Source: an uncultured Erysipelotrichaceae bacterium
GTDB taxonomy: Bacteria > Bacillota_I > Bacilli_A > Acholeplasmatales > Anaeroplasmataceae
Direction: 5' to 3'
NCBI GenBank assembly: GCA_902796895.1
Contig: CADBQV010000164.1
Span: 1-5,683 of the forward strand
DNA length: 5,683 nucleotides
Both the position numbers and the translations under genes were made by a program. The notes beneath the pieces are model-generated. The model was not told the origin of the DNA. It saw nothing but the letters and a program-made list of their open reading frames with translations, and did not search any database. Below, one piece after another: positions 1-5,683 of this stretch. Numbering within the stretch: position 1 is the first letter of the stretch; each line of letters starts with the position of its first letter.

Positions 1-81
1 TGTTTCATTTGATTTATTATTACATGATGATAATAACATAATAGCAAATATGCTTATAAAGGTATAAAACAATTTTTTCAT
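1..81 (-). CDS. Lipoprotein, N-terminal part only (cut by the window edge)
   Basis: Only the first 27 codons are inside the window. They read as a classic lipoprotein signal peptide: MKK, then a hydrophobic stretch (LFYTFISIFAIML), then the lipobox L17-S18-S19-C20, followed by an Asn/Ser-rich tether (NNKSNET). The mature protein would start at Cys20, be diacylglycerol-modified, and sit on the outer face of the membrane. The ATG (81-79) overlaps the TGA stop of the histidine kinase gene (80-78) as ATGA, and AAAGGAGG lies 10 nt upstream. The two genes are therefore almost certainly cotranscribed and translationally coupled. The function of the mature part cannot be seen. A solute-binding protein that passes ligand to the kinase is a reasonable guess from context, but it is only inference. 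A small surface lipoprotein of another kind is equally possible. Confidence 0.85.
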   Translation of the reverse strand, partial: MKKLFYTFISIFAIMLLSSCNNKSNET

Positions 82-2597
82 TTTTTTAATTCCTCCTTTA
101 TTCTTCTTATTTCTTTAATTACAAGCTTAATATCAACAGGTTTTGCGATATGACCATTCATACCAGCATTAAGGCATTCTGTAACATTTTCAGAAAATGC
201 ATCAGATGTCATCGCGATAATTGGAATATTCTTTTGCCAAGATGTATCTAATTTTCTTATTTCTCTTGTTGCATCTAGGCCATTTAATACAGGCATTTGA
301 ATATCCATAAATATTAATAAATATTTTCCTTCTTCTGATTCTTTTAATTTATCAATACAATCCTTACCATTTATAGCACGTGTTGTATTTATGCCATACA
401 TTTCAAGTAATGATTTAATTATTTCATAATTTATATCATAATCTTCAGCAACTAAAATATTTAAGCCTAAAAGATCAGAATAATCATTTTCTAAATCTTT
501 AGATTTCTTTTCTTCTCCTAATATTTCACTAATCTTATCATATAATGTAGATTTAAATAATGGCTTAGATAAAAATCCGTTAACTCCTGCATCACAAGCT
601 ATAGATTCAATATCTGACCAATCATAGGCAGATATTAATAAAATAGGAGTATTATTATCAATTTCTAAATGGATTTTTTTAACAGCCTCAATTCCATCCA
701 TATCAGGCATTTTATAATCAATAATAACAATTTTATAATCATTATTTTCTATATGACGCTTTTTAATCATATCTATAGCTTCTTTAGCACTTTTTGCCTT
801 ACTTACATTTAATCCTAAGCTTATAAGTGTATCAGATGCAGTTTCAAGTAGTAATTCATCATCATCTGCGATTAAGACATCAACATTTTCAAGTTTCATT
901 TCACTTCTTTGTTGATCACTTAAAGGTAAATCTATTGTAACTGTAAATGTAGTACCTTTTCCTTCAATACTATCACATTCAATAGTACCTTCCATTAAAT
1001 CTACCATTTGTTTTGTAATAGCTAGACCTAAACCAGTACCTTGAATACTATTTACACGACTATCAGTTTGACGTGAGAATGGTTGATACATGTTTTTCAT
1101 AAATTCAGGTGACATACCAATACCTGTATCAGATACCTTATAGATTAATCTTATATGGTTTTCTTTTAAGCTATCTTCTTCTATTAAATCAACATTTACA
1201 GTACCATTTGGTTCTGTATATTTAATTGCGTTAGATAAGATATTAATAAATATTTGATTTAATCTTAATTGATCTGCATAAATATATTCTTTTTCAATTT
1301 TACTTACACGGAAATTAAAATTAATATTTTTCTCTTTAATCATTGGTTGTGATATATTAGTTAAATTTTCTACTGTTTTAACTAAAGAAAATGATTGAGG
1401 ACATAATGTTATTTTTCCACTTTCTACTTTAGATATATCTAATATATCATTTATTAATGTAAGCAAGTGATTACTTGCAAGTGATATTTTTCTTAAGCTT
1501 TCCGATACTGATTTTTTATCATCAATATTCTTTTCAGCAAGTGTCGTAAAACCAATAATTGCATTCATCGGAGTACGTATATCATGACTCATTGCAGATA
1601 AGAAATCAGTTTTAGCTTTATTTGCCTTATCTGCTTCATTTGCTGAAGCTCTAAGCTTTTTATTAAAATTTATTAAAGCAAGTAAGTCAAAGACAAATAA
1701 TATAAATAAACCAATTGATACAATTCCTATTAATAGCCAGTTTTCTGTTTTAGCATTTAAATATTTTACAGGCATAAAGCTTAGTAATGTCCAATCACCT
1801 GTAAGTTCAAATGGAGTATATGCTAAAATACATTCCTCTCCACGTGAATTAAGCATTATAAATGATCCTGTTTCTGATGTAATCTTATTAAAGAAATCTT
1901 TTGATTCAGATGGATCAATTTTATTATATGATCTATAAAATTCAAAGAAGCTTGAATTTTTAAATGAATGACCTTTAATAATATAGTCTCCATCACCATC
2001 TATAATAGAAAGTTCAGCATCTTTAAATTCTTCTTGTGGAAAAAACCATTTACCAGTTAATTCTGAAATAGGTAAGACACGTAATAAAATTGCATCTATA
2101 TCATCCTTTAATGTTATTTTATTACAAAAAGCTATAGATTCTTCTCCATTTACCGGATTAGTATAAGCTCTTGAAATATTTATTGATTCACCTAAATTAT
2201 GAATCCAGTTTAATTCATTTAAAAAATCATAACTATCATATGATACACTATAATCTTCTGTATTTATTTTTTTTCTAGTAGATAGGCCTTTTTTTGTTTT
2301 AATATCTACAATATGAGCAGATGAATTTTCTAAAACGTGAGAATTCTTAATGAATGAAATAGCCTCATCCATTGTCATATTTTCATTATTAATATATTTA
2401 GCCCATACATCACAAATTCTTTGTTCACCCTCTAAATAATTTTCAGTGACATGTTCCATTGTGATTGTTGTATTTTCAAAATGCTCAATTTGTATTTTTG
2501 TAGTTTCCTTAGCCTCTAAATTAGAATACAAGACGACGAAAAGCAACATAGCAAGCATAATTGAAATATTAACAATAATAATCCAAATCTTTTTCAT
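78..2597 (-). CDS. Hybrid sensor histidine kinase with two receiver domains
   Basis: This 839-residue membrane sensor kinase should autophosphorylate on His and pass phosphate to Asp. In order: TM1 (about residues 4-24); an extracytoplasmic region of about 260 residues whose distal half resembles a Cache/PAS-like fold; TM2 (about 286-309); a short helical linker; HisKA with the H-box SHDIRTP (His338); and HATPase_c with the N-box (Asn456), G1 DTGIG (490-494), an F-box (Phe507) and G2 GTGLGL (520-525). REC1 (about 572-693) has acidic pocket Asp578/579, acceptor Asp627, Ser656 and Lys678. REC2 (about 711-833) has Glu718/Asp719, acceptor Asp765, Thr797 and Lys819. All catalytic residues are present. 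There is no HPt or DNA-binding output, so the phosphorelay partner must be encoded elsewhere. The ATG at 2597 is chosen over an in-frame TTG at 2618, because GAGGGAGG lies between them and would otherwise be coding. The stop overlaps the next gene, a lipoprotein. The ligand is unknown. Confidence 0.95.
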   Translation of the reverse strand: MKKIWIIIVNISIMLAMLLFVVLYSNLEAKETTKIQIEHFENTTITMEHVTENYLEGEQRICDVWAKYINNENMTMDEAISFIKNSHVLENSSAHIVDIKTKKGLSTRKKINTEDYSVSYDSYDFLNELNWIHNLGESINISRAYTNPVNGEESIAFCNKITLKDDIDAILLRVLPISELTGKWFFPQEEFKDAELSIIDGDGDYIIKGHSFKNSSFFEFYRSYNKIDPSESKDFFNKITSETGSFIMLNSRGEECILAYTPFELTGDWTLLSFMPVKYLNAKTENWLLIGIVSIGLFILFVFDLLALINFNKKLRASANEADKANKAKTDFLSAMSHDIRTPMNAIIGFTTLAEKNIDDKKSVSESLRKISLASNHLLTLINDILDISKVESGKITLCPQSFSLVKTVENLTNISQPMIKEKNINFNFRVSKIEKEYIYADQLRLNQIFINILSNAIKYTEPNGTVNVDLIEEDSLKENHIRLIYKVSDTGIGMSPEFMKNMYQPFSRQTDSRVNSIQGTGLGLAITKQMVDLMEGTIECDSIEGKGTTFTVTIDLPLSDQQRSEMKLENVDVLIADDDELLLETASDTLISLGLNVSKAKSAKEAIDMIKKRHIENNDYKIVIIDYKMPDMDGIEAVKKIHLEIDNNTPILLISAYDWSDIESIACDAGVNGFLSKPLFKSTLYDKISEILGEEKKSKDLENDYSDLLGLNILVAEDYDINYEIIKSLLEMYGINTTRAINGKDCIDKLKESEEGKYLLIFMDIQMPVLNGLDATREIRKLDTSWQKNIPIIAMTSDAFSENVTECLNAGMNGHIAKPVDIKLVIKEIRRIKEELKK
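92..99 (-). promoter_or_regulatory. Ribosome binding site for the downstream lipoprotein gene
   Basis: The minus strand reads AAAGGAGG here, 10 nt before the ATG at 81-79. It is a near-perfect Shine-Dalgarno sequence inside the last codons of the kinase gene. It is what makes the ATGA-overlapping lipoprotein start convincing. Confidence 0.85.
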
Positions 2598-2608
2598 AAT
2601 GCAATTCG

Positions 2609-2616
2609 CCTCCCTC
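2609..2616 (-). promoter_or_regulatory. Ribosome binding site fixing the kinase start
   Basis: The minus strand reads GAGGGAGG, 11 nt before the ATG at 2597-2595. It would be coding sequence if the upstream TTG (2618-2616) were used. The site therefore decides in favour of the ATG, giving MKKIW as the N-terminus. Confidence 0.85.
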
Positions 2617-2679
2617 AAAATAACATTATAAAATAATTTTGCTAAAAAATATTAAATTATATAAAATAATGTTTATTTT

Positions 2680-2688
2680 ATTATACCA
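2680..2688 (-). promoter_or_regulatory. Extended -10 promoter for the kinase-lipoprotein operon
   Basis: The minus strand carries TGGTATAAT: a perfect TATAAT (2685-2680) preceded by the TGn extended -10 element. The -35 region at 17-nt spacing is only TTTTAA, which an extended -10 promoter can tolerate. Transcription would begin near 2673, leaving an AT-rich leader of about 75 nt before the kinase ATG. Two further TATAAT strings in the leader (2661-2656 and 2630-2625) lack any -35 partner or TGn and are weaker. I see no riboswitch-like structure in this leader. Confidence 0.55.
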
Positions 2689-2706
2689 TTTTCTTTCGAA
2701 AATTAA

Positions 2707-2751
2707 AATAAAATGTAATGCTTTAAAATTAAGTAAGCATTACATTTTATT
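2707..2751 (-). terminator. Hairpin terminator after the S41 peptidase gene
   Basis: A perfect 17-bp inverted repeat (2707-2723 with 2735-2751) encloses an 11-nt loop. It begins about 10 nt after the peptidase stop codon. On the minus strand it is followed by a T-rich run. The stem is mostly A/T with a core of GTAATGC/GCATTAC. This is a Rho-independent terminator on position and form. It separates the peptidase gene from the kinase operon, whose -10 lies only about 20 nt further on. Confidence 0.8.
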
Positions 2752-2760
2752 AATAACTAA

Positions 2761-4908
2761 TTATTTTACTAATGTATCAATCTTTTTTGTTAAATTTTCG
2801 TAATCATACCATAATTCTTTTTCAATTTCATAGTCTACAGGTACACCATTTTCAATAGTAATATATTTATCATTATCCTTATAGAATACACCAAATTGAC
2901 CAGATGTTTTATATACTAATCCTGATGCATCTACAAATGTTGTTATAGGTGATGCACCACCTGCTCCTGCCACACCTATAATCTTTACATTAGTACCTTT
3001 TAGCATAGATGGTAGTGATGAACCACATGAGAATGACGCATCACTTGTAAGTATGAAGAAATTAAATTTATCAGCAAATGTATCACCATATGTGCCATCG
3101 CCATTAAAATCTGCTTCATAATGATATTCTACTACTTGTCCTGTTCTTATATCACCAACACATAATTTAGGATCTTTAGTCATTATACAAGAAACATATG
3201 GTAAAACTGTCATATCGCCACCTGTATTAGCACTAATATCTAAAACGATATTTTTAATCTTAACTGTATTTGATGCTTCATTATTATATGCTTCTATTTT
3301 TATCATACATGCTGCCATATAACCACATGTATCTTTCATTCTTAAATCTTCAATATCAGAATCTTTTGAAAAACTCTTAAAATTAGAAGGAATGCCATAT
3401 GATGATACAAAATTATCAAATGATAGATAAGCGGTATCACCAACTATTTTTAATGCATCAGAATTAAAATCATGATTATTAAATCTATCTGAATAATATT
3501 TATTGGCTTTTCCCATTACTTCAGATGTACGAATAAATTTATATTTATCATTTAAAATAGTTATTTGAGTATTACCTGGATAATCATATATAGGAAGTGA
3601 TACTAATCCAGTATGACCATCATCAATAACAGTATTTAAAAATTTAGCCATTGAATCTTCATATACTCTTATATCTTTTGATTTTAAATTATCCTTATAA
3701 CCATTATCACTTAAGAATTTATCAAATGAAGTAATCTTTTTAGCTTCTTTTACTGAATATAATTTATCAAATGATAAGCATAATAAATTATAAGTAAAAT
3801 CTGCTAATTCCTGACTTCTTTCTTTTTTAGCAAATCTATTTTCACCTAAATATACAACAAGCTTTTTATCATAAGCTTCTTCTGAGGCATTATCTTTGCT
3901 ATCCTTATCAGTTTTTAATAAATACATAGTTAAATAATCATTTTTTTCTACATATTTAATTTTTGTAATCTTATTATCTAAATCAACTAATTCCAAATTA
4001 GTTTCGGCATTTAAAATGGCTCCATAGCCATTATCATATAATGCAAAATAAGTTCTATTTGTTTTTAATGGATTACCATCCATATCAACACTTTCATATG
4101 TATATTTATGGCCAGATAAAGAATTAATCTTTTTATATGTTGTTGATGCCTTATAGCCATTATCTATATATCCATATTCAAAAGCTCCATTACCTGAATA
4201 ACAAAGTGATGTTATTTCAGGTTGTTCATATGAATTAGGATTTTTGAAAAAGTCCTTACCATTAAATACATATGGAATTAAGCTTGATGGTTGTAATATT
4301 GCATAAAATAAATCATATGGAATATATATTTTATCATTTTCTTCATACATTTTAATATTATATTCATCTAATGATATTTTTCCTTCATCTTTTCCTACTG
4401 TAGCCACTTTAGTTTCTTTAGAGCTTTTTATTACAACACCTGATGTTAAACAATAATCATGGCCTATTTTGTTATCTGAAGGGTCAGATAATAATGAAGG
4501 GTTTTTAAATGATATTTCATTGTTTTTAGCATCAAATTTTATATATGAATTTTCATTTGAAGTTTTTGTTAATGTTACTTGACTTCCATCTTTTTTAAAG
4601 TTGACATTAACATCAGAGATCGTACTAATTATTGATTTCAAATCATTTGTATCAATATAAGGAACTTCTCCATATAATTTAGCTTTATAAGTAGTAAAAT
4701 TCATTGAATTATCCAAATCTATTACATCTTTAAACATAAAGCTTTTTGAATTTAAAACAGATATATTTTCACCACTTATAGGCTTTGGATCATTATTTGA
4801 CGATGTTGTTAAAGTAGTGTTATTGTTGTTATTATCATTATTAGAACAACCAACCATAGCTAAAGATATGGCACAAATAGATAACACAAAAAGTTTTTTT
4901 AATTTCAT
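2761..4908 (-). CDS. S41-family serine peptidase-like lipoprotein
   Basis: This 715-residue exported lipoprotein has the signal peptide MKLKKLFVLS...LAMVGC, with lipidated Cys21, then an Asn/Thr/Ser-rich tether to about residue 45. The middle (about 75-210) resembles copper amine oxidase N-terminal-like repeats, with segments such as YGEVPYID and KIYIPYDLF; this is a weak call. The C-terminal half carries S41 peptidase signatures: DDGHTGL (429-435, His432), IVLDISANTGGD (554-565) and the nucleophile region SFSCGSS, with Ser627 the likely catalytic serine. No PDZ domain is evident. The FGKG lysine motif of CtpA-type processing proteases is replaced by GAGGAS (648-653), so it fits the non-CtpA, tricorn-like branch better. 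A DFNGDG loop at 600-605 could bind calcium. The ATG at 4908 is preferred over the one at 4923: GGGGGA precedes it by 7 nt, and the upstream ATG would fall at the predicted transcript start. It has its own promoter and terminator. The substrate is unknown. Confidence 0.88.
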   Translation of the reverse strand: MKLKKLFVLSICAISLAMVGCSNNDNNNNNTTLTTSSNNDPKPISGENISVLNSKSFMFKDVIDLDNSMNFTTYKAKLYGEVPYIDTNDLKSIISTISDVNVNFKKDGSQVTLTKTSNENSYIKFDAKNNEISFKNPSLLSDPSDNKIGHDYCLTSGVVIKSSKETKVATVGKDEGKISLDEYNIKMYEENDKIYIPYDLFYAILQPSSLIPYVFNGKDFFKNPNSYEQPEITSLCYSGNGAFEYGYIDNGYKASTTYKKINSLSGHKYTYESVDMDGNPLKTNRTYFALYDNGYGAILNAETNLELVDLDNKITKIKYVEKNDYLTMYLLKTDKDSKDNASEEAYDKKLVVYLGENRFAKKERSQELADFTYNLLCLSFDKLYSVKEAKKITSFDKFLSDNGYKDNLKSKDIRVYEDSMAKFLNTVIDDGHTGLVSLPIYDYPGNTQITILNDKYKFIRTSEVMGKANKYYSDRFNNHDFNSDALKIVGDTAYLSFDNFVSSYGIPSNFKSFSKDSDIEDLRMKDTCGYMAACMIKIEAYNNEASNTVKIKNIVLDISANTGGDMTVLPYVSCIMTKDPKLCVGDIRTGQVVEYHYEADFNGDGTYGDTFADKFNFFILTSDASFSCGSSLPSMLKGTNVKIIGVAGAGGASPITTFVDASGLVYKTSGQFGVFYKDNDKYITIENGVPVDYEIEKELWYDYENLTKKIDTLVK
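4819..4842 (-). repeat. Asn-codon tract in the lipoprotein tether
   Basis: Eight consecutive AAT/AAC/GAT codons encode NNDNNNNN directly after the lipidated cysteine. It is a low-complexity triplet tract in a flexible linker, where unit gain or loss would keep the reading frame. Confidence 0.6.
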
Positions 4909-4915
4909 ATAGTAT

Positions 4916-4921
4916 TCCCCC
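4916..4921 (-). promoter_or_regulatory. Ribosome binding site for the S41 lipoprotein
   Basis: The minus strand reads GGGGGA, 7 nt before the ATG at 4908-4906. The alternative ATG at 4923-4921 overlaps this G-run and has only A/T bases upstream, so the site supports the shorter protein with the canonical MKLKK signal peptide start. Confidence 0.65.
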
Positions 4922-4931
4922 ATTTATAATT

Positions 4932-4960
4932 ATTATATTATTTTAACATATTAAGCGCAA
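4932..4960 (-). promoter_or_regulatory. Sigma-A-type promoter of the S41 lipoprotein gene
   Basis: On the minus strand TTGCGC (4960-4955) is followed after exactly 17 nt by a perfect TATAAT (4937-4932). Transcription should start near 4925, giving a leader of about 17 nt to the ATG at 4908. It lies immediately after the T-run of the preceding terminator, so the peptidase gene is its own transcription unit. Confidence 0.75.
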
Positions 4961-4972
4961 CAAATTTGCAAC

Positions 4973-4996
4973 AAAAAAGCCTGATTTTCAGGCTTT
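4973..4996 (-). terminator. Rho-independent terminator after the HD-GYP gene
   Basis: The stem AAAGCCTGA / TCAGGCTTT (4976-4984 with 4988-4996) encloses a 3-nt loop. On the minus strand it ends in a run of six T (4978-4973). It starts 14 nt after the HD-GYP stop codon. This is the most GC-rich stem in the intergenic DNA of the window. Confidence 0.9.
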
Positions 4997-5010
4997 ATAA
5001 TTTAAAAATA

Positions 5011-5664
5011 TTAAATTATATATTTTTTCGATTCTAATTCTACTAAATCTAGTGTTCCATTATTAAATAATTCTAAGAATTTATCTAATAAATTTGGATC
5101 AAACTGAGTTCCACGATTCTTTATTAATTCTTCTTTAATTACTTCTTTAGATAAGCTTTTTCTATATATTCTATTTGAATTCATTGCATCATATGAATCA
5201 GCTATAGCTAAAATTCTTGCGTGAAGTGGTATTTCTTCTTTCATTAATCCATCAGGATATCCTTTTCCATCATAACGTTCATGATGATGTCTTGTAGTTA
5301 ATGCAGCATTTTTAAGCTCACTAGATTCTTTTAATATTTCATCACCAATTACAGTATGTGATTTTATTAAATCATATTCACTATCGGTAAGATGACCATT
5401 TTTATTTAATACATTATCAGGAATACCTATTTTTCCAATATCATGAAGTAATCCTTCCCAACGTATTTCTTTAATTTCGTTTTCTGAAAAATTTAAGTTT
5501 TTTGCTAAAGTACATGCATATAGTGCTACTCTAAATGAATGACCATTAGTATATTTATCTTTAGCATCGATTACTCGAGCTAATGTTTTAACTATTTCTT
5601 CAGTTATGTTTTCAAGCTTTATTTTCTTTTTTATATATTTTTTCATATACATCAGGCTTATCAT
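5011..5664 (-). CDS. HD-GYP cyclic-di-GMP phosphodiesterase
   Basis: This 217-residue protein is almost entirely one HD-GYP domain (about residues 20-205), a metal-dependent phosphodiesterase that typically hydrolyses cyclic di-GMP in the cytoplasm. Visible motifs are GHSFRV (His42), LLHDIGKIGIP (His74-Asp75), SHT (His103), HHERYDGKGYPDGL (127-140, with GYP at 135-137), AIADSYDAM (153-161, Asp156) and GTQFDP (185-190). All expected metal-binding and GYP residues are present, so it should be active. There is no signal peptide or transmembrane segment. HD-GYP proteins usually carry an N-terminal sensor or receiver domain, and here only about 20 Lys-rich residues precede the catalytic part. The start is uncertain: ATGs at 5664, 5652 and 5646 all lack a Shine-Dalgarno sequence, and an in-frame TAA sits at 5682-5680. 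Another frame is open across the start, so this could be the tail of a split longer gene. A strong terminator follows. Confidence 0.88.
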   Translation of the reverse strand: MISLMYMKKYIKKKIKLENITEEIVKTLARVIDAKDKYTNGHSFRVALYACTLAKNLNFSENEIKEIRWEGLLHDIGKIGIPDNVLNKNGHLTDSEYDLIKSHTVIGDEILKESSELKNAALTTRHHHERYDGKGYPDGLMKEEIPLHARILAIADSYDAMNSNRIYRKSLSKEVIKEELIKNRGTQFDPNLLDKFLELFNNGTLDLVELESKKYII

Positions 5665-5683
5665 ATATAAAATGATTCTTTAA
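5612..5683 (-). CDS. Possible 3' end of an upstream gene overlapping the HD-GYP start
   Basis: A second minus-strand frame enters open from the window edge. It reads LKNHFIYDKPDVYEKIYKK plus ENKA, then stops at TGA (5614-5612). Its composition (Asp, Lys, Pro, Tyr, Glu) looks protein-like. It overlaps the HD-GYP gene by 53 nt if the latter starts at 5664, or by 35 nt from 5646. It may be the C-terminus of a cotranscribed upstream gene, or the N-terminal portion of a frameshifted HD-GYP gene. It is only 23 codons long, so an accidental open frame cannot be excluded. Confidence 0.3.
   Translation of the reverse strand, partial: LKNHFIYDKPDVYEKIYKKENKA

Noticed and set aside
2598..2618. TTG start giving a seven-residue longer kinase
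   Set aside because: Using it would make the GAGGGAGG site coding, and nothing resembling an RBS lies before the TTG. The ATG at 2597 has proper spacing and begins a typical MKK membrane anchor.
2446..2631. Plus-strand open frame of 61 codons
   Set aside because: It lies antisense to the start of the histidine kinase, has no ribosome binding site, and its hydrophobic low-complexity composition is what antisense of this AT-rich coding sequence produces.
2622..2673. Imperfect inverted repeat in the kinase leader (AACATTAT / ATAATGTT, 36 nt apart)
   Set aside because: The arms are only 8 bp, almost pure A/T, in a leader where such matches arise by chance. No loop, anti-terminator or riboswitch consensus goes with it.
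4909..5010. Cyclic-di-GMP riboswitch linking the HD-GYP gene to its neighbour
   Set aside because: The gap of about 100 bases is fully explained by one terminator and one promoter. There is no room or sequence for an aptamer.
5626..5632. A AAA AAG slippery heptamer near the HD-GYP start
   Set aside because: It matches the classic -1 slippery sequence and is in register with the HD-GYP frame. A -1 slip there would lead to an immediate stop, and I see no stimulatory stem. The frames would need the opposite shift to join, so it is probably chance in A-rich DNA.

Overview
The window comes from a low-GC Gram-positive bacterium, most likely an anaerobic clostridial or related gut-type member of the Bacillota. 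The DNA is very AT-rich (only about a quarter G+C by eye). Codons are biased to A/T in the third position, and the window has purine-rich Shine-Dalgarno sites, sigma-A-like promoters, two lipoprotein signal peptides and compact hairpin terminators. TGA is used as a stop and TGG for Trp, so the standard bacterial code applies. I cannot name the genus from this window. Every supported gene lies on the minus strand, so transcription runs from high to low coordinates.

In transcription order there are three units. (1) At the right edge (5011-5664) is a compact HD-GYP cyclic-di-GMP phosphodiesterase with all its catalytic motifs, closed by a GC-containing hairpin terminator (4973-4996). It has no visible ribosome binding site. 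A different open frame enters from the window edge and runs over its start, so its true N-terminus is unsettled. (2) A consensus promoter (4932-4960) drives a single gene (2761-4908) for a 715-residue lipoprotein with a C-terminal S41-type serine peptidase domain. A long AT-rich hairpin (2707-2751) ends this unit. (3) An extended -10 promoter (about 2680-2688) and a leader of about 75 nt precede a hybrid sensor histidine kinase (78-2597) with an extracytoplasmic sensor, a kinase core and two receiver domains. Its stop codon overlaps the start of another lipoprotein gene (1-81, truncated by the window), with a strong RBS inside the kinase gene.

Taken together, the genes look like cell-surface and signalling functions: a membrane kinase translationally coupled to a lipoprotein that may feed it ligand, an exported S41 lipoprotein, and a second-messenger hydrolase. 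Terminators separate the three units, so the sequence does not show that they form one pathway. I see no mobile elements, CRISPR arrays, tRNA or rRNA genes. No intergenic stretch exceeds about 165 bases. I see no clear evidence of a wholly new system. The points most worth checking are the kinase-lipoprotein coupling, the S41 active-site variant, and the ambiguous 5' end of the HD-GYP gene.
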